From positions 2,790,001 through 2,854,000 of the forward strand of contig NZ_JAIHLP010000002.1 of assembly GCF_020009625.1 (NCBI RefSeq): a stretch of DNA of 64,000 bases, written 5' to 3'. The notes below the pieces were generated by a model. The model was not told the DNA's origin, did no database searches, and worked only from the letters and a program-made list of their open reading frames with translations. This stretch comes from Leifsonia poae. GTDB lineage: Bacteria > Actinomycetota > Actinomycetes > Actinomycetales > Microbacteriaceae. This document shows positions 8,112 through 16,034 of this stretch, one piece after another. Each line of letters opens with the position of its first letter. Position 1 is the first letter of the stretch. The position numbers and the translations under genes are program-made.

Positions 8112-9482
8112 TCACGAACCGGGGAGGGTGACGGTCGCGGCCGGATGCGACCGGTCGACCCGGTCGCCGTGGCCCACGAGCTTGTTGCGAAGCGTTCCCG
8201 GCGTGTACTCGGTCTGGTAGCGTCCGCGTTTCTGCAGCTCGGGGACGAGCAGATCCACCACCGCCTCGAACGTCTCGGGCACCGCCGCGGCGGCCAGGTT
8301 GAACCCGCCGACACCGGTCGTGTCCACCCAGTCTTCGAGCGCATCCGCGACCGTCTCGGGTGAGCCGACGATGACCGGGCCGTCTCCGCCGATGCGGGCG
8401 TATTCGGCGATCTCGCGGATCGTCCAGGCGCGGTCGGGGTCGGCTGCCGTGAACGCCTTGACCACCGACTGGATGGCGTTCGACTCCTGGTCGCGCAGCA
8501 CCGCATCCGGGTCGATGGCCGAGAAGTCGATGCCGGTCCAGCCGGACATCAGGGTGAGCGCCCCGACACCGGATGCCACCTCCAGGTATTCGTCGAGACG
8601 TTTCTGCGCCAGCGCATCGGTCTCGGCGACGATCACCGTCTGCTGGTTGATCACGGTCACGTCGTCGGTGTTGCGGCCGGTCGCCGTCACGGCGTCGCGC
8701 AGCGCGGCGACCTGGCCGGCCAGCACGCGTCTGCTCGGTGCGGCGACGAAGATGTTCTCGGCGTGGCGTGCGGCGAAAGCCATCCCGCGTGAGGACGCAC
8801 CCGCCTGGTAGAGGAACGGGGTGCGCTGCGGGCTCGGCTCCGAGAGGTGGATGCCGGGCACGCGGAAGAACTCGCCTTCGTGCGCGACGGGGTGCACGCG
8901 GTCGGGGTCGGCGTAGACCCCGGTGGCCGCATCCGCGACCACCGCATCCTCGTCCCAGCTCTTCTCCCACAGCTTGTACGCCACTTCGAGGTACTCTTCG
9001 GCGATGTCGTAGCGCCGGTCGTGCGCCTCCTGACCGCTCACGCCGAGGTTGAGCGCGCCGCTGTTGAGGTACGAGGTCACGATGTTCCAGCCGACGCGCC
9101 CCTTGGTGAGGTGGTCGAGGGTCGACATCCGCCGGGCGAACGGGTACGGATGCTCGAACGAGACGCTCGCGGTGATGCCGAACCCGAGATGCTCCGTGGC
9201 GGCCGCCATCGCCGGCACCAGCTGCAGCGGATCGTTGACCGGCACCTGCACGCCGCCCGAGAGGGCCGCATCCCGGCTGCCGCCGTAGACGTCGTAGACG
9301 CCCAGGACGTCGGCGATGAACACGGCGTCGATGAGTCCGCGCTCCAGCGTCTGGGCCAGCTGCACCCAATAGTCGAGGTCGAGGTAGCGGCGGGACTCGT
9401 CACGGGGGTGGCGCCAGAGGCCGGGGGAGAGGTGGCCGACACTGTTCATGGTGAAGGCGTTCAGGCGGATGTTCGCGGTCAT
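8112..9482 (-). CDS. LLM-class FMN-dependent monooxygenase (NtaA/DszA-like)
   Basis: 456 residues of the NtaA/SnaA/DszA flavin monooxygenase family. Such enzymes use FMNH2 from a separate reductase to oxidise sulfones, nitrilotriacetate or similar compounds. Markers are RLNAFTMNSVGHLSPGLWRH at the start, FIADVLGVYDVYGG, and the STLDHLTKGRVGWNIVTSY segment. The start lies 3 bases after the stop of the SfnB-like gene, so the two are one operon. Desulfurisation of an organosulfur compound is the likely role; no reductase gene is nearby. Confidence 0.9.
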   Translation of the reverse strand: MTANIRLNAFTMNSVGHLSPGLWRHPRDESRRYLDLDYWVQLAQTLERGLIDAVFIADVLGVYDVYGGSRDAALSGGVQVPVNDPLQLVPAMAAATEHLGFGITASVSFEHPYPFARRMSTLDHLTKGRVGWNIVTSYLNSGALNLGVSGQEAHDRRYDIAEEYLEVAYKLWEKSWDEDAVVADAATGVYADPDRVHPVAHEGEFFRVPGIHLSEPSPQRTPFLYQAGASSRGMAFAARHAENIFVAAPSRRVLAGQVAALRDAVTATGRNTDDVTVINQQTVIVAETDALAQKRLDEYLEVASGVGALTLMSGWTGIDFSAIDPDAVLRDQESNAIQSVVKAFTAADPDRAWTIREIAEYARIGGDGPVIVGSPETVADALEDWVDTTGVGGFNLAAAAVPETFEAVVDLLVPELQKRGRYQTEYTPGTLRNKLVGHGDRVDRSHPAATVTLPGS

Positions 9483-9485
9483 GGC

Positions 9486-10697
9486 TCAGATCCAGGAGTG
9501 TCGGGCGGGGAGCGTGCCGTTGAGCGCGTAGTCGCCGATGATCGCGTACTTCCAGCGCACCGGGTCGTGCAGGGTGTGCACGCGCGCATTGCGCCAGTAT
9601 CGGTCGAGCGCTTTCTCGCCGAGCGCGGACCGGGTTCCGCCCAGTTCGAGCAGGCGGCTCGACGCCTCCAGTGACAGTTCGGTGGTGAGGACCTTCGCCC
9701 GGGCGACGGCGATGGAGGCGGCGGCCACGTTCTGTGCATCCGGTGTGGGCTTCGCCGCATCCAGTGCCGCGCCGGCCTTCTCGGTGAGGGCTTCGGCGGC
9801 GGCCAGATCGATGTCGAGCCGGCCGACCCGCTCGAGGGTGAGCGGATCTTCCGTCGCACTGTCGACGCCGCTGTCGATCCACGGCCGGGCGCCGCGCACC
9901 GCCGTGTGCGTCTCCACGATGGCGCCGCGGGCGATCCCCAGATCGACGGCCGCCGTGGTGAGTTGCGCGAACGGACCGGCGATCGTCGGCACCTCGTACT
10001 CCTGGTGCATCGGGAACACCCGCTCGGCCGGCACGCGCAACCCGTCGAGCACGACCGTTCCGCTCGAGGTCGCCCGCTGGCCGAATGCGGACCAATCGTC
10101 GACGACCGTCAGCCCGGCGCTGTCGCGCTCCGTGAAGACCAGCTTCTCGAGACCCTCCTCGTCGACGGCCAGCACGGGGATCCAGTGGGCGTAGGCGGAG
10201 CCGGTCGAATAGAACTTGCGGCCGGAGACGACGACGGTGCCGGGGTCGTCGGCATCCGGTCGCAGCGTCGTCTGGATCTGGGCGACGTTCTTGCCGCCGG
10301 CCTCAGAGAAGGCGTTGGCGAAGCGCGCCCCGCCCAGCACCAGCTCGAAGAAGAAGGCCTTCTGTTCGGGGGTTCCCGAGAGCCGGATGTCTTCGACAAG
10401 ACAGAAATGGTTCTGCGGAATCTGGCCGAGCGACGGCTCGACGGCCGACACAGTGGCGATGACATCCGCCAGCGTGGCGTGGGAGACCTCGGCCCCGCCG
10501 TACTCGCGCGGAATCGTGATCGCCCACAGTCCGGTCTCGCTGAACGCGTCGACGACCTCGAGGGGGATGCGGCGCTCAGCGTCGATGCGGGCAGCGTGCG
10601 GCCGCACCGTCTCTGCGAACGCCCGGGCCACCTCCCTCGCCTCATCGTCGGTGGTGATGGTTCGTGCGCGCGCGAGGGCGGCGGAGGGTGCGGTCAT
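9486..10697 (-). CDS. SfnB/DszC-like acyl-CoA dehydrogenase-fold monooxygenase
   Basis: 403 residues with the acyl-CoA dehydrogenase fold: N-terminal helical domain, a middle beta domain (FANAFSEAGGK; FYSTGSAYAHWIPV) and a C-terminal four-helix bundle. The active-site Glu region of true dehydrogenases is not recognisable, which fits the SfnB/DszC branch of flavin monooxygenases for sulfur acquisition. Start at ATG 10697; ribosome binding site weak. Tight coupling to the DszA-like gene supports a two-step sulfur-scavenging pathway. Confidence 0.85.
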   Translation of the reverse strand: MTAPSAALARARTITTDDEAREVARAFAETVRPHAARIDAERRIPLEVVDAFSETGLWAITIPREYGGAEVSHATLADVIATVSAVEPSLGQIPQNHFCLVEDIRLSGTPEQKAFFFELVLGGARFANAFSEAGGKNVAQIQTTLRPDADDPGTVVVSGRKFYSTGSAYAHWIPVLAVDEEGLEKLVFTERDSAGLTVVDDWSAFGQRATSSGTVVLDGLRVPAERVFPMHQEYEVPTIAGPFAQLTTAAVDLGIARGAIVETHTAVRGARPWIDSGVDSATEDPLTLERVGRLDIDLAAAEALTEKAGAALDAAKPTPDAQNVAAASIAVARAKVLTTELSLEASSRLLELGGTRSALGEKALDRYWRNARVHTLHDPVRWKYAIIGDYALNGTLPARHSWI

Positions 10698-10822
10698 TGC
10701 TCTCTCACTCGGTCGGGATGCGGTGGGCGGCGCAGGCGCCGAAGCCTGTCTACCGCACACCGCCTCCTGCGCACCCTCATGTTTCGGAGTGAGACGCGCT
10801 CGCTCTTCCCAGGGGTCTTTGC

Positions 10823-10828
10823 TAGCCT
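10823..10828 (+). promoter_or_regulatory. -10 element near secreted protein start
   Basis: GCTAGCCT contains a TAGCCT -10 match nine bases before the ATG at 10838, so the transcript would have at most a few leader bases. Confidence 0.4.
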
Positions 10829-10837
10829 CGTGCGGGT

Positions 10838-11542
10838 ATGCAGCCCGGAACCCCCGCACCTGAGCACGGCCGCCGCTCGGCGGTGCGTCGTGCTGCGGTC
10901 CCGCTGCCGATGATCCGGCTGTCCCTCCGGCAGCGCATCGCGGTCGGAGTCACGGCTCTGAGCCTGGTGGCCGGGCTGTCGATCGCCCCTACGCAGAGCG
11001 CCCAGGCGGCGGCCGCCCAGGACGCGCCGGCGCAGACATACCAGCTCGTCGACGGTCAGGCGTACACCGTCGACGCTGACGTCGTCGCACCGCCGGTGAC
11101 CCGCGACCAGCTCGCCGCCACCGACGGCGTGCAGACGCTCGCCTCGAACGGCACGAACCAGGACTGGGCGAAGCTGGTCCTGCTCGACGGCGGGTGGCCG
11201 CAGACTGAAGCGAACGTCACCGTGATGCTGCGCTGGATGCGTCAGGAGAACGGGCCGCCCGATTGGTGGAACCGCAACAACCCGCTGAACAACGGCTACG
11301 GCTCCGGCGGTGGCGCCGGTCTGGGCAGCTATCCCGACCTGAAGACGGCGGCAGAGTACGCCGCCGAGAACCTGCAGCGCGGGTACCCCGACATCGTGGC
11401 CGGCCTGGCCGCCGGCACCTCGGCCGATGTGACCGCCGCCGCGATCTGGGCGTCTCCGTGGTCGGCCAGCCACTATGCGAATGGGGCCCACTGGAGTACT
11501 GCGCCGGTAACGATCGTGACGGCCCCCGCCTCTGCGTGGTAG
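10838..11542 (+). CDS. secreted lysozyme-like protein
   Basis: 234 residues. A signal peptide (hydrophobic core IAVGVTALSLVAGLSIA, cleavage near AQA-AAAQ) precedes a 120-residue domain: MLRWMRQENGPPDWWNRNNPLNN, a Gly-rich turn, GSYPDLKTAAEYAAENLQRG and a C-terminal helix. The Glu in the MRQEN helix, the NPLN motif and the periodic-helix layout resemble lysozyme-like domains of phage and actinobacterial muralytic proteins, but I cannot identify a named family. ATG 10838 fits the promoter; ATG 10910 would give a more usual signal peptide length. Confidence 0.7.
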   Translation: MQPGTPAPEHGRRSAVRRAAVPLPMIRLSLRQRIAVGVTALSLVAGLSIAPTQSAQAAAAQDAPAQTYQLVDGQAYTVDADVVAPPVTRDQLAATDGVQTLASNGTNQDWAKLVLLDGGWPQTEANVTVMLRWMRQENGPPDWWNRNNPLNNGYGSGGGAGLGSYPDLKTAAEYAAENLQRGYPDIVAGLAAGTSADVTAAAIWASPWSASHYANGAHWSTAPVTIVTAPASAW

Positions 11543-11590
11543 TCGCGCGATGCGGGCCGGAACAGCTCCGCCGGCGGGCCGGATGCGGGG

Positions 11591-11596
11591 TACGGT
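11591..11596 (+). promoter_or_regulatory. -10 element for leaderless mini-ORF and GAF-ANTAR pair
   Basis: TACGGT is followed by six bases and the ATG at 11603 of a 7-codon ORF that precedes the first GAF-ANTAR gene. Confidence 0.45.
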
Positions 11597-11602
11597 TTGA
11601 CC

Positions 11603-11626
11603 ATGGGCGAGAACTCGGCAGGGTGA
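11603..11626 (+). CDS. putative leaderless leader peptide (7 aa)
   Basis: Encodes MGENSAG. It begins six bases after a TAnnnT -10 and stops 6 bases before the GAF-ANTAR start at 11633. The last codons overlap an AGGGTGA sequence that could serve as the ribosome binding site of the next gene, so translation of the mini-ORF may open or couple that site. This rests on spacing alone. Confidence 0.35.
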   Translation: MGENSAG

Positions 11627-11632
11627 ACCGGT

Positions 11633-12340
11633 ATGGCTGACGACTATGCCCAGACTCTCGCAGCGCTCGCGGGGCAACCGGGGCGCGAATCGGAACTCAG
11701 CGGACCGCTCAGCGAGCTGCTCGCGGTGAGCGGCGTCGCGATCTCCACGCTGGGTGCCGTGCTCGGCTCGGCGACGGTGTCGGCCAGCGACCGTCAAGCG
11801 GCGCGCATCGACGAGCTGCAGTTCGACCTCGGTGAAGGTCCGTGCTGGGATGCGCTCCGAACGGCCCGACCCGTGTTCGAACCGGATGTCCGCCACCGGC
11901 CGCAGCAGCTCTGGCCGGCCTTCTCGCCGGCCATCGCCGACGACGAGGTCGGCGCGATCTTCGCGTTCCCGCTGCTCCTCGGCCCGCTCCGACTGGGGGC
12001 GCTCGACCTTTACACGGTGAAGCCGTGCACGCTGAGCGAGGTGAGCATCCAACGGTCGCTCGTCTGCGCCGAGATCATCAGCCGCGCCCTGCTGCGACGC
12101 GCCCTGCGTGATCCCGATGCCGACGACGCGGACGAGACCGACCCGTTCTCGCGGCGCCTGGTGCACCAGGCGACCGGAATGGTGATCGCCCAGGCACGTG
12201 TCTCGCCGGAAGACGCCCATCTGCTCATCCAGGGGCGCGCATACGCGACCGGTCGAACGATGCGCGATGTGGCGGTCGACCTGGTGGAGAGGCGGTTCAG
12301 CTTCTCACTGGACAAAGACGGAATCGGGGACTCGCTATGA
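11633..12340 (+). CDS. GAF and ANTAR domain protein
   Basis: 235 residues. N-terminal GAF sensor (about 15-150; FDLGEGPCWDALRTARPVF is the characteristic stretch) and C-terminal ANTAR RNA-binding domain (about 165-225; VHQATGMVIAQARVSPEDAHLLIQGRAYATGRT). ANTAR proteins bind paired hexanucleotide-loop hairpins in nascent RNA and prevent termination. Here the signal would be sensed directly by GAF rather than by phosphorylation. Its stop overlaps the next ATG (ATGA), so it is coupled to a paralogue. Confidence 0.9.
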   Translation: MADDYAQTLAALAGQPGRESELSGPLSELLAVSGVAISTLGAVLGSATVSASDRQAARIDELQFDLGEGPCWDALRTARPVFEPDVRHRPQQLWPAFSPAIADDEVGAIFAFPLLLGPLRLGALDLYTVKPCTLSEVSIQRSLVCAEIISRALLRRALRDPDADDADETDPFSRRLVHQATGMVIAQARVSPEDAHLLIQGRAYATGRTMRDVAVDLVERRFSFSLDKDGIGDSL

Positions 12341-13050
12341 CGGCGCTGACACGGCAGGAAAGACTCGTCGACACCTTCGCCACCCTCGCCGACACCCTCG
12401 TGGTCGGGTACGACGTGGTCGACCTGCTGCAGACCCTGGTGGAGCGGTGCCGGGAGGTGCTCGACGTGACCGCCGCCGGAATCTTGCTGGCGGACGGCAA
12501 CGGAGAACTGGATGTCGTCGCCTCCACGAGCGAAGCGGTGCGGCTGGTCGAGCTGATGCAGCTGAGCGCCGCCGCCGGCCCCTGCGTCGACTGCTTCACC
12601 TCGGGGCAGATCGTGTCGCTGCCCGACATCGACGGCAGCCCGCCGCGGTGGGAGCGTTTTCGCGCGAGCGCGCTCGAACAGGGTTTCGCCTCGGCTTTCG
12701 CGGTGCCGCTGCGCCTGCGGGAGACCACCATCGGCACGTTGAACCTGCTGCGGGAGCAGCGGGGCGAGCTCGGCGAGGCGGATGTGCGCGCGGCCCAGGC
12801 GCTCGCCGATGTGGCGACCATCGGCATCCTGCACGAACGGATGCTGCGCGAAAGCGATGCGGTGCGCGAGCAGTTGCAGGGAGCATTGAACTCCCGAGTG
12901 GTGATCGAGCAGGCGAAGGGCGTTCTCGCGCATACGCACCGGATCTCGCTCGAGGAGGCGTTCGACATCCTGCGCTCGTACAGTCGCAGCCGGTCATTGC
13001 GGCTGGCCGATGTGGCGCGGGCCGTCGTGCAGCTCGAGTTGACGATCTGA
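12337..13050 (+). CDS. GAF and ANTAR domain protein
   Basis: 237 residues, paralogous to the preceding gene. GAF (about 20-160; MQLSAAAGPCVDCFTSGQIV) then ANTAR (about 170-235; ALNSRVVIEQAKGVLAHTHR and DILRSYSRSRSLRLADVARA). The cysteine pair in GPCVDC and its counterpart GPCW in the neighbour are worth noting as possible redox or ligand residues. The two genes form a coupled pair and may heterodimerise; RNA targets are not identified. Confidence 0.92.
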   Translation: MTALTRQERLVDTFATLADTLVVGYDVVDLLQTLVERCREVLDVTAAGILLADGNGELDVVASTSEAVRLVELMQLSAAAGPCVDCFTSGQIVSLPDIDGSPPRWERFRASALEQGFASAFAVPLRLRETTIGTLNLLREQRGELGEADVRAAQALADVATIGILHERMLRESDAVREQLQGALNSRVVIEQAKGVLAHTHRISLEEAFDILRSYSRSRSLRLADVARAVVQLELTI

Positions 13051-13168
13051 GGGTGCGCGGCGGGCGCTTCTCCCCTCAGCCTGCGATCCGCCAGAATGGG
13101 AGCTGGCCCCGCCGCGGCGGGCAGCCGCACGCGGCAGATGGTGCCGCCCGGCGAACGACCGAGAACGG

Positions 13169-13603
13169 ATGCGGATGGCAGAGGCAGGATGGTACCCGGA
13201 TCCGGGCGTGACCGGCCGGGCGCGCTATTGGGACGGTTCGCAGTGGACCGAGCGGGTCTCGGTCGTGCAGACCCCGGTCGAGACCGAGGTCGTTCCGTTC
13301 GCTCCGCCGGCGTACGCCACCGACCCGACGCCGGGTCTCGACGCAGCCGCGTCGCCCAAGAACACCAAGGCGACCGTGGCCCTGGTGCTCGGTGCCGTCT
13401 CGTTGCTGATCAACCCGTTCTGCGCTCTCTCGATCCTGGCGATCGTGAACGGAGTATCTGCTCGGTCGCAGGCGGCGCGTCTGCGCGCGGCCGGATATCC
13501 GCCCGCGGGCGGGGTGGCGGCCGCCTGGGGGATCGCGCTCGGGGTCATCGGCACGATCGGGTTCGTCGTCATCGTGGCGAACTCGTTCAACCAGTTCAAC
13601 TGA
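13169..13603 (+). CDS. DUF2510/DUF4190 membrane protein
   Basis: 144 residues. An N-terminal DUF2510 motif (AEAGWYPDPGVTGRARYWDGSQWTE-like, residues 3-28) is followed by a Pro-rich linker and a DUF4190-type pair of membrane segments (about 72-95 and 112-138). This arrangement is typical of actinobacteria; function is unknown. ATG 13169 and ATG 13175 are both possible starts. Confidence 0.85.
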   Translation: MRMAEAGWYPDPGVTGRARYWDGSQWTERVSVVQTPVETEVVPFAPPAYATDPTPGLDAAASPKNTKATVALVLGAVSLLINPFCALSILAIVNGVSARSQAARLRAAGYPPAGGVAAAWGIALGVIGTIGFVVIVANSFNQFN

Positions 13604-13683
13604 CGCCGAAACGCTGAGCCGCGCCGCCGGCACGCACCGGATGTTCAGGGCGCGTTAACCTGGCCGTTACCCGTTTCGGCGGG

Positions 13684-13689
13684 TAACAT
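13684..13689 (+). promoter_or_regulatory. -10 element, leaderless start
   Basis: TAACAT lies seven bases before the ATG at 13697. No ribosome binding site is seen. Confidence 0.45.
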
Positions 13690-13696
13690 CCGGGGA

Positions 13697-13942
13697 ATGG
13701 GTGACAGTGTCGATCGCGCCCGAGCCTGGCGCGGAGTAGGAATGGGCGTCTTCTTCGCCGTGCTGGCGTTGCTCGCGACGGTGGCTCTCGCCGTCGCGAT
13801 CCCGACCGAGGGCGAGAACCCGCGCGCGTGGGGTGTGATCGGCTGCGGACTGCTCACCGTGGGGATCTGCGTGCAACTCGTGCAGCGCAATTGGCGGAGA
13901 CTCCGGCACTTCCGCGGGGATGATTTACCGAGAGTTCACTGA
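13697..13942 (+). CDS. small two-helix membrane protein
   Basis: 81 residues with two membrane segments (about 15-35 and 45-62) and a basic C terminus (RNWRRLRHFR). I do not recognise a family. A leaderless-type promoter immediately upstream supports it as a real gene. It is followed by the structured RNA candidate. Confidence 0.6.
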   Translation: MGDSVDRARAWRGVGMGVFFAVLALLATVALAVAIPTEGENPRAWGVIGCGLLTVGICVQLVQRNWRRLRHFRGDDLPRVH

Positions 13943-13972
13943 GTCGAAAAAAACCATGCGCCCGGTTAGTGC

Positions 13973-13978
13973 TAGCAT
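13973..13978 (+). promoter_or_regulatory. extended -10 for structured RNA candidate
   Basis: TGCTAGCAT carries a TG-type extended -10 joined to TAGCAT. The predicted start is about 13985, just at the base of the hairpin that follows. No clear -35. Confidence 0.4.
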
Positions 13979-13984
13979 CGCTGA

Positions 13985-14060
13985 GACGAGGCGCCGACGT
14001 TGGGTTCGCCGTCGGTACGGGGGTTCTGATGGCCCCGTCGGCGCCTCGCATCCCTTTTCG
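13985..14060 (+). ncRNA. candidate small structured RNA
   Basis: A perfect 13-bp stem (13987-13999 with 14036-14048) encloses 36 bases that can form a second G/C hairpin (CGGGG/CCCCG, near 14018-14036). CCCTTTT follows. An extended -10 sits at the expected distance upstream and no ORF fits. It lies between convergent genes, so a long bidirectional terminator is the alternative. I do not recognise a known RNA family. Confidence 0.4.
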
Positions 14061-14118
14061 GTCCCTGCCGCGGCCTCCCTCTTCTGCCGTGTGCCTCTTC
14101 CGTTGACGGGCGGGCGGA

Positions 14119-15062
14119 TCAAGGGATGAGGAGCGGTTTGCCCGCTGGGTGCGCGGTCTCGATGAGGCGGTGGGCGTCGGCGGCCTCCGCAAGCGGGAAG
14201 GTGCGCCCGATGTCGACCTGGAACTCGCCCTTCGCCAGGAGGTCGAGCACCACCTCGTAGGACTCCGTGCGCAGCGACTGCTGTTCGGTGGTGAGCGGCA
14301 CGGGTTTCCGCCCGCCCACGCCTGAATGCCGAGGTCGGCGGCCCGGGCGCCGACTACGATCGTGCCGATGTGCGAGCGGTCGGCGACCAGCTCGAAAGAC
14401 GATTCGAGCGCTTCGTCGGTGCCGATCGCATCCAGCACCCGATCGACGCCGTTCGGGGCGGCCGCGCGCACGCGGTCGGTGAGGCCCGGGCCGTATGCGA
14501 CCGGAACGGCGCCGAGCTCTCGCAGCCGTTCATGGTTCGCATCGCTCGCGGTGGCGATCACGGTCGCACCCCAGCGGTGGGCGAACTGGATGGCTGCGCG
14601 CCCGACGCTGCCGGAACCCCCGTGGATGAGGAGGACTGTCCCCTCCTGCACGCCGAGGGAGCGTAGCGCCTGGTAGGCGGTGCTGACCGGGACGCCGATG
14701 GCGGCGGCCGCCTCCCAGGTGACGCCGGCGGGCTTGCGGACGAGCTGCTCCGCGGCGGCGACGAGATGGGTCGCGTAGGCCCCGTATGCGCCGCGCACCA
14801 CGACCTCGTCGCCGACGGCCCGATCGTCGACGCCGGGGCCGACCTCCGTCACCACGCCCGCGGCGTCGGAGCCGACGCGGCGCGGCTCGGTGATCGGAGC
14901 GCTCGGCCGGATGTTGGCGCGGAGCTTGGCGTCGATCGGGTTGACGCCGGCCGCCTTCACGGCAACCACGACGCCGCCCTCGGGCGCGTGCGGGGTGGGC
15001 ACCTCCCGAAGGGTCAACACCTCGGGGCCGCCGAACTCCTCGTACTGCACAATCGTCGCCAC
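14119..15062 (-). pseudogene. frameshifted zinc-type alcohol dehydrogenase/quinone oxidoreductase
   Basis: Quinone oxidoreductase-like NADP-dependent MDR protein. The GTG start at 15062 has AGGAAG five bases upstream. The first frame carries the GroES-like half (VRGAYGAYATHLV) and the Rossmann motif LLIHGGSGSVGRAAIQFA up to ADLGIQAWAGGNP. Near 14302-14305 the frame shifts by one: the remaining residues (VPLTTEQQSLRTESYEVVLD, ending GKPLLIP) continue in another frame to a stop at 14119. One extra C in the run at this point would restore about 315 residues. Either a recent inactivation or a sequencing error. Confidence 0.8.
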
Positions 15063-15138
15063 GGGGCTTCCTCTCGTCGTGTCTCCCTTGTGAACGGCGA
15101 TCGGGGGGTGCGGATTCCCGATCGCGCCACGTTAACGA

Positions 15139-15161
15139 GTTGTGAACAGTTGTTTCACAAC
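15139..15161. promoter_or_regulatory. palindromic operator candidate 1
   Basis: GTTGTGAA and TTCACAAC form a perfect inverted repeat with a 7-base spacer in the divergent region between the oxidoreductase remnant and the HAD operon. Confidence 0.4.
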
Positions 15162-15171
15162 CAAGATTTTC

Positions 15172-15188
15172 ATGAACGAAGCGTTCAT
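15172..15188. promoter_or_regulatory. palindromic operator candidate 2
   Basis: ATGAACGAAGCGTTCAT is a perfect 7-3-7 palindrome, the layout used by TetR-type and similar dimeric repressors. It overlaps the -35 and spacer region of the HAD promoter. Confidence 0.5.
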
Positions 15189-15195
15189 CAACGCA

Positions 15196-15201
15196 TAAGC
15201 T
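15196..15201 (+). promoter_or_regulatory. -10 element, leaderless start of HAD operon
   Basis: TAAGCT lies six bases before the GTG at 15208. A TGAACG at 15173-15178 sits 17 bases upstream as a weak -35 inside the palindrome. Confidence 0.5.
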
Positions 15202-15207
15202 GCACTC

Positions 15208-15966
15208 GTGAACGACGCACGTGCCCCGAAGAAGCCCCTCCTCGTCCTCGACTTCGACGGGACGGTGTGCATCGGCGATGCCCCGGTGTGGGCGTATGCG
15301 GAGGCCGTGATCGCGAGCATCCTCGACGACGCGTCCGGCTCATCCGTCGACCTCGACGCGCCGCTGCGGGCACGCCTGGGCGCCTTCCTCGACGGCGAGC
15401 CAGGATCTCCCGCCTACATCGACGGGTATGCGGCCGTCGCGGCGCTCGCCGCCGGCCACGCCAGCGAAGAGCTGCTGCAGCGGGCGTATCGAACGAGCCG
15501 ACGGGCGCTCGCCGACGGGACGGTCGCCGTCTCGGCCCCCGACGGACTCGCCGCTTTTCTGAACGCGCTGGGGGAGCGGGTCGAACGCGTGCTCGTCACC
15601 AACGCTCCGCTCGACGGCGTGCAGGAGACACTGTCGGCGATCGGGCTCGCCGACAGCATCGACCGCATCGTGACAGACGCGGGAAAGCCCGCCGGATGGG
15701 CCACCGCGCTGCCCGAATTGCTTGCCGGCCGCCTGCCCGCCGAGCTGCTCTCCGTCGGCGACATCTGGGGCAACGACCTCGAGCAGCCACTGGCGGCCGG
15801 ATGCGTCACCGCCCTGATCGACCGGTTCGGCCACCGCGCGGGGCCCGCCCACCTGACCGCGTCGGACTTCCCCGGGCTGTACGACGGCATCCGCGCCTGG
15901 TCTGCCGACCCGGTCGGCTTCGCCGAGGCCCACCGGCCGACGGCCTCCTCCACACTGACCGCTTGA
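15208..15966 (+). CDS. HAD family hydrolase
   Basis: 252 residues. HAD motif I is LLVLDFDGTVCIGD (nucleophile Asp and acid-base Asp at about 15-17), motif II VLVTNAPLD, motif III Lys in DAGKPAGW, and motif IV SVGDIWGND. This is the pattern of a cytosolic Mg-dependent phosphatase with a helical cap. It opens a cluster with a phosphonate-type ABC importer and a phosphoesterase, so its likely job is to remove phosphate from the imported compound or a product of it. GTG start, apparently leaderless. Confidence 0.88.
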   Translation: MNDARAPKKPLLVLDFDGTVCIGDAPVWAYAEAVIASILDDASGSSVDLDAPLRARLGAFLDGEPGSPAYIDGYAAVAALAAGHASEELLQRAYRTSRRALADGTVAVSAPDGLAAFLNALGERVERVLVTNAPLDGVQETLSAIGLADSIDRIVTDAGKPAGWATALPELLAGRLPAELLSVGDIWGNDLEQPLAAGCVTALIDRFGHRAGPAHLTASDFPGLYDGIRAWSADPVGFAEAHRPTASSTLTA

Positions 15967-16034
15967 CCTGACCTCGTCACCGAACGCACCACCCACCTTT
16001 TCCACAAGCTCGACCCGCACAGAATGGGAACGTC

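Noticed and set aside
8847..9674. 275-codon open frame on the plus strand
   Set aside because: Antisense to the FMN monooxygenase, with no recognisable domain.
10698..10837. Possible riboswitch upstream of the SfnB-like gene
   Set aside because: Checked for SAM-type and guanidine-type conserved cores because of the sulfur link; none is visible and no clear pairing pattern was found.
13985..14060. 6C RNA as the identity of the structured RNA
   Set aside because: The paired C-rich hexa-C loops expected for 6C RNA are absent.
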